A stretch of 64,000 nt of DNA from Plenodomus lindquistii (taxonomy: Eukaryota > Ascomycota > Dothideomycetes > Pleosporales > Leptosphaeriaceae). Shown here piece after piece: positions 37,660-52,417 of the stretch. Location: the NCBI GenBank assembly GCA_025504975.1, contig JANUWI010000014.1, forward strand, positions 1,146,009 to 1,210,008, in the 5' to 3' direction. The notes beneath the pieces are model-generated. The model saw only the letters and a program-made list of their open reading frames with translations. It ran no database searches and had not been told where the DNA came from. The position numbers were made by a program, and so were the translations under genes. Each line of letters starts with the position of its first letter. Positions within the stretch are counted from its first letter, which is position 1.

Positions 37660-40600
37660 CTAGATTAATATTAACTAATACTATACTTTAGTATAGAATA
37701 CGCTATAGAATTTTTAAGCCTTTACTATAAACTTAACTATTTACTCTATAGTCTACCTAATATTGTGTATAGTAATAGTACTATAGATAGTACTACTTAA
37801 AAAAAAAAGATAGATAAATAAGTTATAATAATATCTACTAAAGCAGCCTGCTTTATAGTAACCTATAATTCTAAATAGATTATATAGATAGAACTATATT
37901 ACTAGAATATACTAAAGTAACTATCTAATAAAAATAATAAAGCAGAAGCGTTCTAGAAAATAATAAATTTAGTAGCTATTTTATAGTTAGACTTTAATAA
38001 ATATATAGATAAGTTAGAGCGTCTACTATTTATAAAAAAAGAAACTGCGAAGCTAATACTAGAATAGGTACTATTAAAGTTTCTAGACCTATTTAACTTA
38101 AAGTTAGTATATTAACTACCTCTAAAGTAACTAGGTATAGACTACGCTATTAAACTTATTCTAAAAGCTACTACTCTAAAGCTTTACATCTATAAACTTA
38201 CTAGAATAGAGTTAAAGATAGTAAAAACGTACTTTAATAATATACTAAATAAAAGCTTTATCTAGCTAAGTATTTCTTCTTTTACATTTCTAGTTTTTAT
38301 TATAAAAAAGCCTAAAGGCAGCCTTTAGATTTGTATAGACTACTGTAGCCTAAATAGTATTATAAAATAGAACTATAACACGCTACTAGTTATTAAAAAA
38401 ACTTTTACTTATATAGTAAAAACCTAGCTAATATTACTAGTTAACGTAGTAGCTACATTTAATAAAGTACAGCTTAAAAAGAGTAATAAAAAGAAAATAG
38501 CGTTTTTTACTAGATACAGGCTATATAAGTATTTTATTATACCTTTTAGCCTATATAATACTTCTAGCACGTTTTAAATATTTATTAATAAAACCTTTTA
38601 GAAAGACCTTAACGTTATCTGCAGCGTCTATTTAGATAATGTTTTTATCTATAGTAATAATAAAGAAGACTACTAGAAATACGTTTTTAAAATACTAGGC
38701 AAACTCTAGAAAGCAGAACTATTTTTTAACTTTATAAAATGCACGTTTAAAGTTAAACACGTTAAGTACTTAGAAATAATTCTAACTATAGATAGTATTA
38801 AAATAGATTCTAATAAAGTATCTATAGTATTTAATTAGTAGCTGCTATAGATAGTTAAAGATATACAATTGTTTCTAGAATTCTATAACTTCTATTAGCG
38901 TTTTATCTAGAGCTTTTTATACATTACTAAGGCTTTAATAGAACTTACTAAAGATAGTAGTTAAAAGTCTTTTCTATTATAAAAAAACTCTAACACTGCG
39001 CGTACTTTTAAAGCACTTAAAAATGCATTTAGCTCTGCTAGAGTCCTATTATACTTTAACCTAGACTTTAAAATATAGGTAGAGACTAACGCTTCTAACT
39101 TTATTACTACTATAGTTTTATTATAAATAGTAGACAGTATTTTAAAACTAGTTACCTTTCTATTCTATAAAATAACACCTATAGAGTACAATTACAAAAT
39201 CTATAATAAAAAATTACTAGCTATTATTAAAGCATTTAAAAAATAGCAGTTTAAGCTTATAGGAACAGATATAGATAATTCTATTAAAGTTCTAAGTAAT
39301 TATTTATTACTATAGACCTTTATAACTACTAAGTAACTAAACTATTAATAAGCCTAATAGGCAGAGTTTCTCTCTAAGTTTAACTTTTATATTATTTACT
39401 AACCTAGTAAGTAAAGTACTAAGCCTAACGCATTTACGCGCTAACTATAAAATCTTTTATATAATATTAAAAACGCCTACTAATAGTATTAGATATAGAT
39501 AATATTAAAACTTTACTAGGTTAACCTAGAGTTGCGTATAGTATTAATACGTTTTTACTAAAATAGTAGTACTTATTATACAGTCTATCTAGCTAGGTGC
39601 TTTACTAGCTATCTACCTAAAAATCTTATTAGCTTAGCTTAGTTTACTACTTAAGCATGTAACACAGATAATTATAGTAATAAAAATATATTTAAAATAT
39701 ATAGCTTAAATATATAAAAAGTAAAGGCTATATAAAAAACTTAAGCTAATAATCTAGAAGAAGATAACATCCTCTAAATAATCTAAAAAGTTTATAACGC
39801 TAACGTAATAGCTTCTATAATCCTTAAAGCTAAAGCTATAGAAAAATAATAACTACTCTATAACTTTATCTATAGTAACTAGAAACTACGTATTAAACTT
39901 AGTAATTACTTAATATATAATAGACTTTTATATATATAAAGTAAAGTCTATATTTTTAACTCTAGTTAACTCTATACACGTATTATTAAATAAGTTTACT
40001 AAATATACTATAAAGGATATAGTAAAAAGCATAGAAGTTATAATAAAGTTAACTATTAGTACTACTAGCTATTTATAATTAATAATATTGCTAAGTACGT
40101 GCAAGTTTATTTTACTTACTAATAATTAAAATTATACTAAAAAGAAAAGTACAGCTTACTTTACTTACTACCTATACTAAATAAATACTAGTAGACTATC
40201 TCTATTAACTATATTACCTATTTTTTACTTTACGTAGATAATAGTTGCACCTATACTAGTATTTTTATAGCTATTAATAAACTTAGTAAAAAAAAGAAGT
40301 TTATTCTAGTTACTAACCTAAAGGTAGAAACTCTAGTATAAGCTTTTATAGAATTTATTTAGTAAAAAAAGGGCTACTCTAAAGCTATTATTAGTAATAG
40401 AGGTGCCTAGTTTATTTTACATTTCTAGTTAAAACTCTACTAATAACTAGGCACTAAGCTAAAACTATCTATAGAATATTACCTAGAGACTAATAGTTAG
40501 ATAGAGATTGTAAATGCCTAGCTTAAGTAATACCTCTAAGCTTATATTAATTATAAATAGAATAACTAGGCCCTATTCTTGCCTATAGCTAAGTTTAAAG

Positions 40601-42033
40601 TAAATAACCTAATTAGCGCTAGTATAGGCACTAGCGCGTTCTATCTAACTAAAAAATACAATTCTAAGTGTAGATTTAAGCCTTTAACTCTACTACCTCT
40701 TTATTTAATAGTACCTGCTAAGAAAGACAGGCATAACGCTAATAAGTTTACTAAATAAATAAACTAACTATAGCAAGCTCTATAACTAGAACTTTAGTAG
40801 ATATAAGCTAAATAAGCTAAGTTTATAAACTATAATAGACTCTCTACTTTTACTTTTAAAGTTAGTAACCGCGTTATATTAGATACCTATAACTTCTAAA
40901 TAACGCAGCCTAATTAATTATTAGATTTTAAGAATTAAGGCCTATTTTTTATTACCTGCGCAATTAATAATATAGCATATAAACTAGAACTTTCTACTAA
41001 ACTTAGTAGACTATATAATATATTCTACCTATAGCTTTTATATCTATACAATAAAACTCCCCTGCCTAAATAAATGTATAATAATAGTAACTACGCCTAC
41101 CTTACTAATTCTAAAGTAGAAAATACTACTAACTATATAGTTAAAGCAGTTTTTAACTCCTATATAGTAATAAAACTAGTAGACTTTTAAATACAAAGAA
41201 AAGGATTACTCTAATACTAAATACAATAGGCTAACTACTCTAAAGAATCTAATAACCCTTTATAAAAACTTTATATAAATCTAATTAATTCTATAGACTT
41301 TATATCTAACTTTTATAAATTATAACCTAACGTAGCTAGACTATACAAGTTATTTATAATATTTAATAGTAAATAATAGTTATTACTAATATAGCTTACT
41401 AACTATTACAATTGTAACTAACTACTTACCTAAATAGTTCTGTAGTAAGTACTTACGTTTTACTTTATTATCTACTATCTCTAATAAAAATAAAGTACTA
41501 CTACTACGCTTTTTACTAAAAACAGCGTGTAGACCTATAACTCTAATTAGTATATACTCTATTTAATAATATTATTAAAGCTACCTAGAGAGCTTTTAAA
41601 GTAGTAGATAGGGCTAGCTAAATAGACAGAGAGCTTTAGCTTTACTTAGTTAACGCAGCTAGTTTACTACGTTAACTATAAAAAATAGCCTAATAGTTAA
41701 CTTTAGCTAAAATATACAAATTACTTACTATACCTAGCTTACTAACTTTCTAAGCCTTTATTATATAAAGCTTACTTTTATATAAGCTTTATTATAACAA
41801 GCTACCTAATTAACTAAAGCTATAACTTATTATAACAATCTAGAAAGAGATATATAGATAATAGCTATACGTATAGGTACTAAGCTAGAGATATAAAAGG
41901 TAGCTATAAAACAGCCTATATAGATAAACGTTACTTATTTTACTATAAAGCCTGCGCGTAGCTTTTACAAAACGTAGTATACTATACTTAATACTTTAAG
42001 TAATAGAACTACTTTTTTTAAAAGGGGGGATAG

Positions 42034-42247
42034 TGTTATAGATTAAACGCGTAACCTCTAAATAATTAGAGGTTTAGCACTATTCTACTTTACCTATACT
42101 AAGTCTAAATAGGTGCGTTTTAGTTAGTAGCTATATAATAGCTGCTTTATATATAAAAAACTAGCTCTCTATATAATATTTTACTATAGTAGCAATCTAT
42201 TAATTAATTAACTTACTTTTAGTATAGCCTGTATTTGTGCCTTTATA
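42034..42247 (+). repeat. 3' LTR of the gypsy element
   Basis: 214 bp, preceded by the polypurine tract at 42,020-42,030. It retains more CA/TG than the 5' LTR (GTAACCTC, TAGCAATC, TGTGCC), so RIP hit the two LTRs unequally. Confidence 0.88.
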
Positions 42248-45200
42248 TATTTTATTTACTTTTTAAAGGTCTCTTATAGTATATACTAAGCTAGATTAAA
42301 AAGCTTTTTAGAAAAAAGGTTTTTAGGTAAAGGTAAGTAAAAAATAATATTTATATTTAAAAAATATTAGAACTAGAATAGCTAGATAAACACTTCTAAT
42401 AGCTACTATATTAGATAGGCAATAACGTAATACTAAATTATAGTAAATAGAAATAGTAAACTAGAAAAAAGTAAAAAATTATTACCTAATAGTTTATAGT
42501 AGTTATATTCTCTCTATTATACTTATATACTTTTTATACTATATAGTTTATCTACACTATATATAATTTTATAGCTATTATATTCTACTAATACTATAAT
42601 ACTACTACCTTTAATTATATACAGAGCGCTATTAACTAAATAGATATATATAAAAAGGAATTCTACTTATACTATTTAAATAGGCACTTCTATTTTCTAA
42701 AATAGCACGCTCTATTCTATATAATTAGTAATATTAAGTATTTTAGATTATTAGATAGACTAGATACTAGAACTAATAGAGAGGCGTTTTATAGTAATAT
42801 AATTAAATAGTTCTATTAAATAATAAACTATTATTACTTTCTATAATAGATCTATATTTATAACTTAAAGCGTACTACTTTTTTTACTTTTAAATATAAG
42901 TAGATATATGTAGATAGTAGCCTACAGATCTAAATAAATTATAATATAGAAGTTTATATAGTTAGAGTTACTATTTTAGTAATAATATCTAAACTTAAAT
43001 AGTCTATTACGCCTACTTCTAACTATATAAAAACTATAACTATTAGTAAAGTAGTAAATTATCTATTTTATTTAAACTTTCTAGTAGTAGTTACTACTTA
43101 TATTATAGTCTAATAGATAAAGCGTAACTATATACTAATTACAGATAAAAATAAAAATAAATAAAAAATAGATAATATATAGGTATAGAGTATAAAAATA
43201 CAGATTAGTTAATCTATTATATACTAGGTAGGTATAGGTAAAAGCGTAGATAATCTAGATACTAAAGAAAAACTTATAGTCTATTATTTAACTAATTACT
43301 ACGCGTCTAGAAAAGAATAAAAAAACTTTATCTAGGTTTAAAAGTATATAAAGCTAGATAATAAAAATAACTGCTTTGTATTTAGCTACCTACTAGGCTA
43401 AATTTATCTAGTTTTTACGCTACTAGAAAAAAAAGACACTATAAAAGCACTAAAAAAGTAGTACTAATACACTTTTATAGAGACTATATAGTTTAATAAT
43501 AAAACTACATTTAATAAAGTTAATAGTATAATAATAGTTTACTACTAACTTTATAATACTATAGTATATCTACGTAAGTTTAAAGTCTTTTAAATATATA
43601 ATATAGCGTCTGTTTTACAGCCTATAAACTTTATACTAAAAAAACTACTCTATAAAAGTAAAAATAAAAATATAACTTACTTAGTAAATAATTATATAGA
43701 CTATAACAAATATAATACTTAGTATTCTCTAAACTTTATAAAAGAGTAGAGGAGTATAATATAAGCGTATAAAAAAAAAAGTAGATATAAAATAGATTAA
43801 ATAATATATTATCTATTTATTATAAAAGCGTATTCTATATATAGTTTATACTACTAGTAATAGTATATATACGTTATAGTATATATAAAGTTTAAATAAA
43901 GCTAAATATATATTTATACAAAAATTTAAATATATAAAATAGTATTAAAATTCCTATTATACACCTAGTAACTATAATAGTATAATATTAAAGAGAACTA
44001 TTTACTAGACTCTAAACTATATAATTCTATACTACTTATACGTATTAAAAGCGTATCTAGATAGGTATTATCTAAATTATTATTAGCTGCAGGTATAAAA
44101 ATAGCTACGTTAGACGCTAAGTATTTTATATATATAGTACTAGATAAATTTACTATATATATTCTACTACTCTATACCTTTTTATACTAAAATATATTAA
44201 ATTTATAAACCTATCTATATAGCTTATTTAATATATTCTAGAATAAGTACTACTATATATACTATAGTTTTAAAAACGTAATACTATTATAGAGTCTTTT
44301 TAGCTATAGTTTAAAAACGTGTTCTATATAAAATAGACTACTATAACTAGATTCTATAGTTATATCTAGATATAGTAGTAGTTACGCTACCTTTAATAGT
44401 ATTTAATAATATAAAGTTATTATATTTATAGTAAAGCGCTATAACTATAATATAATATATTAAAGTTAAATATAAATACCTATATTCTCTTTTACTTTTT
44501 TTTAATATAATACTTAAGTATATAGCGTAACTACGTTTATAATACTATATACTTTAATATAGATATCTATAATAATATTTATATATAATATAGAGTGTAT
44601 AGTATTTATTTTTATCTATAGTAAGAATTTACTTTATAGCTCTACTATAGAAAATACTACGCTAGTAAATAATATAAAATATAATAAATTTATAGTAGTA
44701 ATCTATTAAAACTTACTATTTAACCTAGTAGTAGATATTTTATTTTACTACGTTAAGCAAAATAACTAATAGGCTTAGATAAAAGTTAATACTATATTCT
44801 AATAGCATAGTACTATTATAAACTCTTTTACTAATAAAAAAACTTAATCTATATTTATTATAAAAAGAAAAGCCTAGGTACGTATAAAGTCTATTTATTA
44901 TAGTAAATATTCTATACTAATATATAGTAATAGAGAGTAACGCTAAGTAATAGTTAGATTTAGTATAGTATAAATTAAATAATAACTTTTTTTTAGCCTC
45001 TAAATATTTTATATACCTATTCTCTTTTAGTCTCTATTAACTATACTAAATTTTAGTAAACATTTACTATCTATCTAGAATATATATAATACCTTTCTAT
45101 TACCTACTTTTAGTCTATATAAAAGTCTAATAAAGTTTAAAAAGAGTATACTATTATATTATAAAACGCGTACTAGTTAGTACATTTAAAATACACGTAA

Positions 45201-47776
45201 TAATTAAACTATACTTAACGCCTATAACTAATGTATATAATAATAGAATATATAATTAGTTTAAAATAGAACTATAAATACTATATATATATAACTACTA
45301 TATTAAAGCACGTTTTATATACTAACTATAATTTACTAAGTAAAGTTAAATTTAAAACTATAACTAATATCTAGCTAACTATTTTATATATACTCTAACT
45401 CTAAAAATATTAACTAGAGTTATAGAACGCTATATACTACTAGCATGTTTATTCTACTACTACTACTACTACTATTTTTAAATTTAAATTTATAACGTAG
45501 TAAGTTTATACAGTCTACTACTAACTATAAACTAAACTACTCTAATAACTTTAAAAATCTAGTAAGTACTATTTTATCTAAGCGTACTCTAATATAAAAT
45601 AAAATTTAGTAATAATATCTATAAAGGTCTAGAGTAATAAAAAGCCTAAATAGGTTATACTATCTATTTATAGTATACACTCTAGTACTAAACGTATATA
45701 GAAAATAGATAAAGCATCTACGCCTAGTATATTTAAGTAAGTGTAATTAAATAGAGATATAGGTATATATCTATAGTAATATATTTTAATACTTATATAC
45801 TAATATTTATATAGCTTTAAACTTTTTTTTTTTATAAAATATCTATTCTAAATATAAAGCGTTAAACACTAGGTCTAACTAGGCAATTTAGGTATAAAAA
45901 TTTAAAAAATAAAAAACTAAATATTTATAGTCTAAAAGAGGTAAGATAATAAAGCGTGTAATAAAGCTTTTATTATATACTATATTTATAGAGAATAATA
46001 TAAGCTATACCTATATAGTAACTCTATAGATAGACTTTTATAAAAGTAAGTTTAAAGCGCTTTTATTAAATAAGTAGATAGTAGTAACATTTAAAATAGA
46101 GATACTATAATAAAATCTATATAAAAACTTTATAAAAGAAGTACGTACCTCTATTTATATTAGATATAACTAATAACTTTAGATATATAACGCTTTAACT
46201 AGCTTTTATTATTATATAATAAACGTAGTTTACTTTATAGTAGAGCGCTAGTATAGCTTTTATACTAGTATAATAGCATTTATATTACTAGCTAAACTAC
46301 GTAAAAAGTTTAAATTTATCTATAGTAATTTAACTAACTACAGTACTCTATTTAAATATTAAATAATAGCTAAAATATTTACTAAAACTTAGTATCTACC
46401 TATATTAAAATAGAGGCTAGTAGTAAGAAATAGTACTATAAAGTAGTTTAATATACCTAGTATAATATTAATAGCTTTTATAGTAGCAGCTCTAGACTTT
46501 ACTATTAGCTATTAGAGTAAAAATATAGTTAAATTATTAGCTATAGCAGACTTTACTTAACTAGTTAGTAGGTTATAAGCTAGTTACCTAAATAATACTA
46601 ATATTCTATAGGGCCTTTTATATTAGCCTAGTTATTTTAGTTAAAAAAGGGCATAGTATAGAGAGCTAATAAATAGCTAGTAATTAAAAAACTAATAGAG
46701 AATTACTTAACTACTAGGCTAGAAGGTGTAGTAGTAGATAAAATTAAATTAGATAGTAAATCTAATAGTATAGAAGCTAATAAACTTATAAAGTTACCTC
46801 TAGAGTAATATACTGTAGTAGAGAAAATAATAGTAGAGTAGAAAAAAGCAGAGGCAAGCTTTCTAAAACTAATCTTTATTTTTAATTAAGCCTACTAATT
46901 TTTTTAGATAATTTTAACCTAGCTCTAGAGGAGTTAAGCCTACTAATAGAGTAGCTAATATAGAATAATAAGTGCTACTACAAGCGCTTTCTATATTTAG
47001 ACTATATTATAGATATAATACTATATACTACTGCCTATACTAAATTATAACATTTAATTAATACTATTATTTACTTACTACTATAATAAAGTTCTCTAAT
47101 ACTATATATAGTAGTACTATTTTTTTTTTATCTATAGTATTACCTATATAAAACTTATAAAAAACGTATCTAACTAATAGCGTAGTAGTTACTATAACTA
47201 AAGTCTATACTTTAAGTAATATAGCTAATATACGTAGAATAAGCAAAGCTACGTATATAAATAATATAAAAAAATCTAAAAAAGTAAATAGTACTTCTAA
47301 CTATTTTTAAAGTTATAGTATTAAATAATATACGTTAACCCCTTTAGTATACTAGAGTTACTAGGTTCTTTTACTAGGCGTATATAATCTATAAGCCTAG
47401 AGTTTAATAATTTATAGTAGTAGTTTATAGTAGTATAATATACTTTATAAGCGTATTATAAATATTATACGTAGTAAGTATAGTATAGGTAGTATAGATA
47501 GTATAAATAGTACCTATAGTACTTATAGTAATTTAGATATTTTATATTACCTACTTTTTCTAATCTACTACTACTAGAAATACCTAGCGCGTATATAATA
47601 TACGTGTTTTTACTTACTATACTAGATATGTTTTACTAGTCTTTTAGCTATTATATACATAAAAAAAGGCTTTATAAAGTAAAAGTAGTAAATTAGTAAC
47701 TTATATTACTAACTATCTAGTTACTAGTATTCTATATAACTAACGCTAGCAAGCATATAGTAGAATTTCCTAACAA
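42248..47776 (+). mobile_element. Block A' right part: continuation of the Plavaka-type element
   Basis: Resumes exactly where A' was broken: 42,248-42,320 is the reverse complement of 24,258-24,320. Homology with A continues to 47,776 (reverse complement of 18,745), for example the segment around 47,330-47,400 with 19,130-19,200. No further protein motif was recovered. Confidence 0.72.
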
Positions 47777-50700
47777 AGTTATCTAAAATCTCTATTTCTA
47801 TATTTTATAACTAGCGCTGCTACTAGAACTACTAACTTTATATTATTAGAGACTTTGTATTATTAAAGCTTTATTATAAAAAAAAGTACTATAAAGTTTA
47901 ATAAAAGGTTTAAAAATTAAAACCTAGGTTCTATTTACTATAGTAAACTAAGTTATAACTTTAGCTAAACTATAGTTAATGTCTACTAGTAATAAAAACT
48001 TTTTTTACTAAATTTTCTAATATAACGCCTAATAATTAGTTAATATTATTAAAATAGTACTTAGCTAGCTAGAAAGCGTTATCTAAATTAATTACTAATT
48101 AGCTTTTAAAAAAATATAAGTGTATATCTATTTATATACTCTATACTAGTTAACTATTACTATACTAAGCTTTTAAAGTTTTTAACTATAAACTAATCTA
48201 GTAAATATAGTAAATTTATTAAGCTTAGTAGATATATAAAATTTAATAAAACTAAATAGACTAAACTTTATAAAAAGCGTAATATCTAAATATACTAAAC
48301 GTAATAACTTAGAAAACTAAAGTTTTAAACGCTATATTTAATATAGAAATGTATATATTAAATATAGAATATTATAGTTATAACTACTAAGTATATAAAA
48401 AAAGCTACTAGAAAGTTATAAGTTTTTAATAACTTTCTAGCTTATTATATAGCTAATAAAAGTAAATATTACTAGCTTCTATATAAAGTAAAAAAAAAAA
48501 GCTAATATAGAACTATTATTATATTATTAAATAGGCTACTAACTTTTTACTAAAAACGTAGTTAATACTATTAAAAGCGCTAGTTAAACTATAGATATTT
48601 AAAATATAACTAGTCTATAATAGAGCTAATTATATATCTAAAAATAAAACTATTACTAAATTTAATAGCGTTAAAGTAGATAAGCTATATATTTTTTAAA
48701 GCTTTTTAAACTTTTAGATTAGATATACTATATATTTTTTAATTCTTTAAAGCTTTTAGATTAGATATACTATATATTTTTTAAACTTTTAAAACTTTTA
48801 AAGTAGACAAGCTACGTACTTTTTAAAGCCTAATATATCTACTATATATTACTACTCTAGTAAATAGCTCTAACTATAATATACTCTAATAAATAATATA
48901 AAATTATATTTATAATAGGTAACGTGTCTAGTAAATATATTAGTAAATAGACTATATAAAATAAATAGAGGCTTAGTTTTAAAAGTATAATTAAACTAGA
49001 ATAATACTAATAACACGTAATAGATTAATAGCGCTAGTAATAAACAGCTTTAGTAGTACTAGTAATAAATAGCTTTAGTAGCGCTAGTAATAAATAGCTT
49101 TAATAGCGCTAGTAATAAGTAGCTTTAGCAGCGCTAGTAATAAATAGCTTAGTAATAAATAGCTTTAGTAGTACTAGTAATAAATAGCTTTAGTAGTGCT
49201 AGTAATAAATAGCTTTAGTAGTATAGGTAATAAAAAAAAAGTTAGTATTAACTATAGAACGTTAGTAGTAATAGTACCTTTTAAAAATAAAAAAAAAAAA
49301 AAAATATAAAAAAAAAGGTAAAAAAGTAGTAGACTTATATATATAAATTGTTTAATATAGTAAAAGTAAAAATAAACTATATAGTAAATTATATATTATA
49401 CTAGTAATAAAATAATAATTATATACGTATAGAGGAACTAAGTTATTTTAAACTATACTTTATATAAAAAGGTTAAAAAACTACTACTATTTATATATAA
49501 ATAATAGTGCTAGGCTTCTAACTACTAGATAGAACTATATAGCTACTAATATATTTAATTATTATTAAGTTTATATACTATATTCTAACCTTAATATAAA
49601 TATATATATCTTTTAATTTTATTTTAAATTAAACGTTTTATAAAATGCCTAGAGTAGTAATTTATATTAGAGGTTAAGTTAAAACTATATACTAGCAGCG
49701 TATTACTACTATTTATACTATTATAGAAATAGCTAGTAATTCTATATAATTTAGTATATAAAACTATTATTATAGAGTTTATTAAACTCTATAGCTAGTA
49801 TTATAGGGCTTTTTAAAGCCTACAGCTAGCTAGTATTATAAAGCTTTTTAAAGCGTGTAGAGTTATTTTTAACTTTAACGCTAGTAAGTAAAAAAGGCCT
49901 ATAGCGTTAAAACTAGTAAAAAAACTAGAGTAAGTACTATAATTAAAGCTAGTAGAGAGACTAGAGTAGGTACTATAATTAGAGCTAGTACTATTAAAAA
50001 CTATTATAAAATAGCTTTTAACTTTTTATTTTTAAATTTAAAAGCTTTTATTTTATGTGCATACTGCGCTTTTAGATTTTTAATTTTAATCTCTTTTTAA
50101 TACTCTAAAAAAACAATTTGCTAACTAAGCTTTTTAACTATTAAACTAGCTAGAGAAGTTTTAGTATTCTTTTAAAAGATATTAAAACTACTATATATAG
50201 CTAGAGAAGTTTTAGTATTCTTTTAAAAAATATTAAAACTGCTATATATAGCTAGAGAAGGGATAAAAAAGTTAAAAAATAAATTAGAAATATTAATAGT
50301 ACTATAGAGTACACCTACGTTACTTATATTAAAGCTCTATATTCTTTTAAAAAATATTAAAACTACTATATATAGCTAGAGAGAGAATAGAGAGGTTAAA
50401 AAATAAGTTAGAGAGGTTAATAGTACTATATAGTACACCTACGTTGTTTATATTAAAGCTCTAGCTACTATAAAAAATAAATTAGAAAGGTTAATAGTAC
50501 TATAGAGTATACTAGTGTTATTTATATTAAAGCTAGAACTTTATAACTATAAATTAGCTGCTACCTAGCTACTATATAAAGTAAATTAAAAAGGTTAATA
50601 GTACTATAGAGTATACCTGCGTTATTTATACTAAAAATAACTTTAAAGTTATAAACTATTAGGTTTATAAAAGATTATAGTACTATAAAGTACACCTACG

Positions 50701-52417
50701 TTATTTATACTAAAAATAACTTTAAAGTTATAAACTATTAAATTTATAAAAGATTATAGTATATTTAGTAATAGGCTAAATAGCGTAGTAATAACTATAT
50801 TCTATAGTTTAGTATTACTTTTTTAAAAAATATATAATAGATTTTTACTAAAGTTAATAATATATATATAGCTGTCTAGACTATTAAAAAAAAGCGTATT
50901 ATAGTTATTAGTATAGAAGATTTAGCTAGAGTTACTTTTAGTAAAAAGTAAATAGTTATAAGTATTAATAGAAAAAAGATAGTTATAAGTATTAATAAGC
51001 TCTAAAAATATTATATTATGTATTATATAAGTACCTATATATATAAAGCTAAATTATACTATAAAGTAAAAAAAGTATAATTATAAATTATTTTTTAGTA
51101 TTAAACGCTACTACTAGAGCTTAATATATAGTAAAAAAACTAGGCTATACCTATTATTTTAATAGATATATTCTTCTAGTAGTAGTAGCTATTTTAATCT
51201 AGCTTATATTTTTTATAAGCTATCTATATTTTAGTAATAGATAAATTTTTTAGCTACTACTACTAGTACTACGCCTATTTATTACTAGGCTTAGAGATTA
51301 AAAAAGATTTTTAAAGTTACTCTATATATATCTGCTATACTTTAAAGTTTATACTACTATACTAGAGTTTAGATAGCTTAATTATTTAGCATTTTTACTA
51401 ATTTACGTTAATATATCTCTAATCTAAAAGTTTTTATATTATAGATAGAATACTATATAATTAGAGATTAGTAGTATACGTAAACTTTAGCTAACTATAC
51501 TACTACTATCTACTATATTAACTATTTAGTATATAAAGTAGTAGCTTAAACTATATATAAAGTAAAAAAAAAAACGTAAAATATATAGTAATTATAGTAA
51601 AAATAGGTAAAAAAAATAGAGTTTAAACTTATAGTAAAAGAAACTAGGTACTATAGATTATTTAGAGTTACTCTATACTATTCTAGAGCTAGCACTAGTA
51701 GAGTATAAGCTACTATACTTTACTTTTTTAGTAGTTTATTTACTAGGTATTTTTAGCCGCTCTAGAATAGTATAAAGTTAGTTAGTAGAGGTTATTTAGA
51801 GTTACTTTATATAAAACTTTTAATAACTTTTATATACTTTTACTACTACGCTATATATTAAAGGCTTATTTTAATAGAAATACTACTACTTACTAATAAT
51901 ATAATAGTATTTTAAAAAAACTACGTATAGTATAATAGTTTTAATAGAGTATAGAAAAAATAGTATACTAATACAGTATATAATTTATAGCTAGGCTAAA
52001 TAGAATACTAGTAATATAATTAATATAGAGTAATATATATTAGTAAAAATATAACACGTAAATCTAGTACTAGTAAATAGTATTTATAACTTATATATTA
52101 GTATATAAAGTATAGAATAGATATAGTACTAGTATAGCGTATAGTTTATAACTAGAAAAAATAGAATTTAAGTAATATAATTAATATATAGTATTATTAG
52201 TTTATATAAATAGAATACATAGATAAATAGAATTAAAAACTTTTAGTTTAGTATATAATAGGTAAGTATTTAGTTATATATATAGAGTAAAGTTACTATA
52301 GTAAATATAGTTAATCTAGTTAAAAACTAGTTAAATATAGGGTACTAATTTAAAATACTTTAATACTTATATATAATTATACCTACTAAATTACTATAAA
52401 AAGTTTTTTTTTAATAT
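47777..52417. repeat. Block B': inverted copy of block B
   Basis: Reverse complement of 26862-31779, including the 25-bp minisatellite (49,020-49,230) and the GTACTATAGAGTAYACCTACG tandem units (about 50,150-50,770). It is about 0.3 kb shorter than B. Homology stops at 52,417. Confidence 0.72.
49020..49230 (-). repeat. 25-bp minisatellite, mirror copy
   Basis: Units AGTAATAAATAGCTTTAGTA plus GCGCT, about eight copies with one short unit, inverted relative to 30,228-30,490. Confidence 0.85.

Larger units (their letters stand above)
34329..42247 (+). mobile_element. Ty3/gypsy LTR retrotransposon, complete but RIP-destroyed
   Basis: Two 214-bp direct LTRs (34329-34542, 42034-42247) bracket 7.5 kb. 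Internal order on the + strand: gag-like (KLNNF-G near 36,300; zinc-knuckle remnant near 36,940 with Cys/His read as Tyr), protease (37,408-37,680; the DSGA-type site reads NTSAS), reverse transcriptase (KKPKGSL and ICIDY at 38,301-38,350; YLDNVFIYS at 38,628-38,656, with Asp changed to Asn in the catalytic pair), RNase H (about 39,055-39,130; VETNAS) and integrase (ISNRGA near 40,390, SIEYYLETNS near 40,480). Integrase lying after RT/RNase H defines Ty3/gypsy. A polypurine tract AAAAGGGGGGA is at 42,020-42,030. It interrupts block A', whose halves are contiguous in block A. The flanks TACT/TATT may be a RIP-altered target duplication. Confidence 0.9.
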
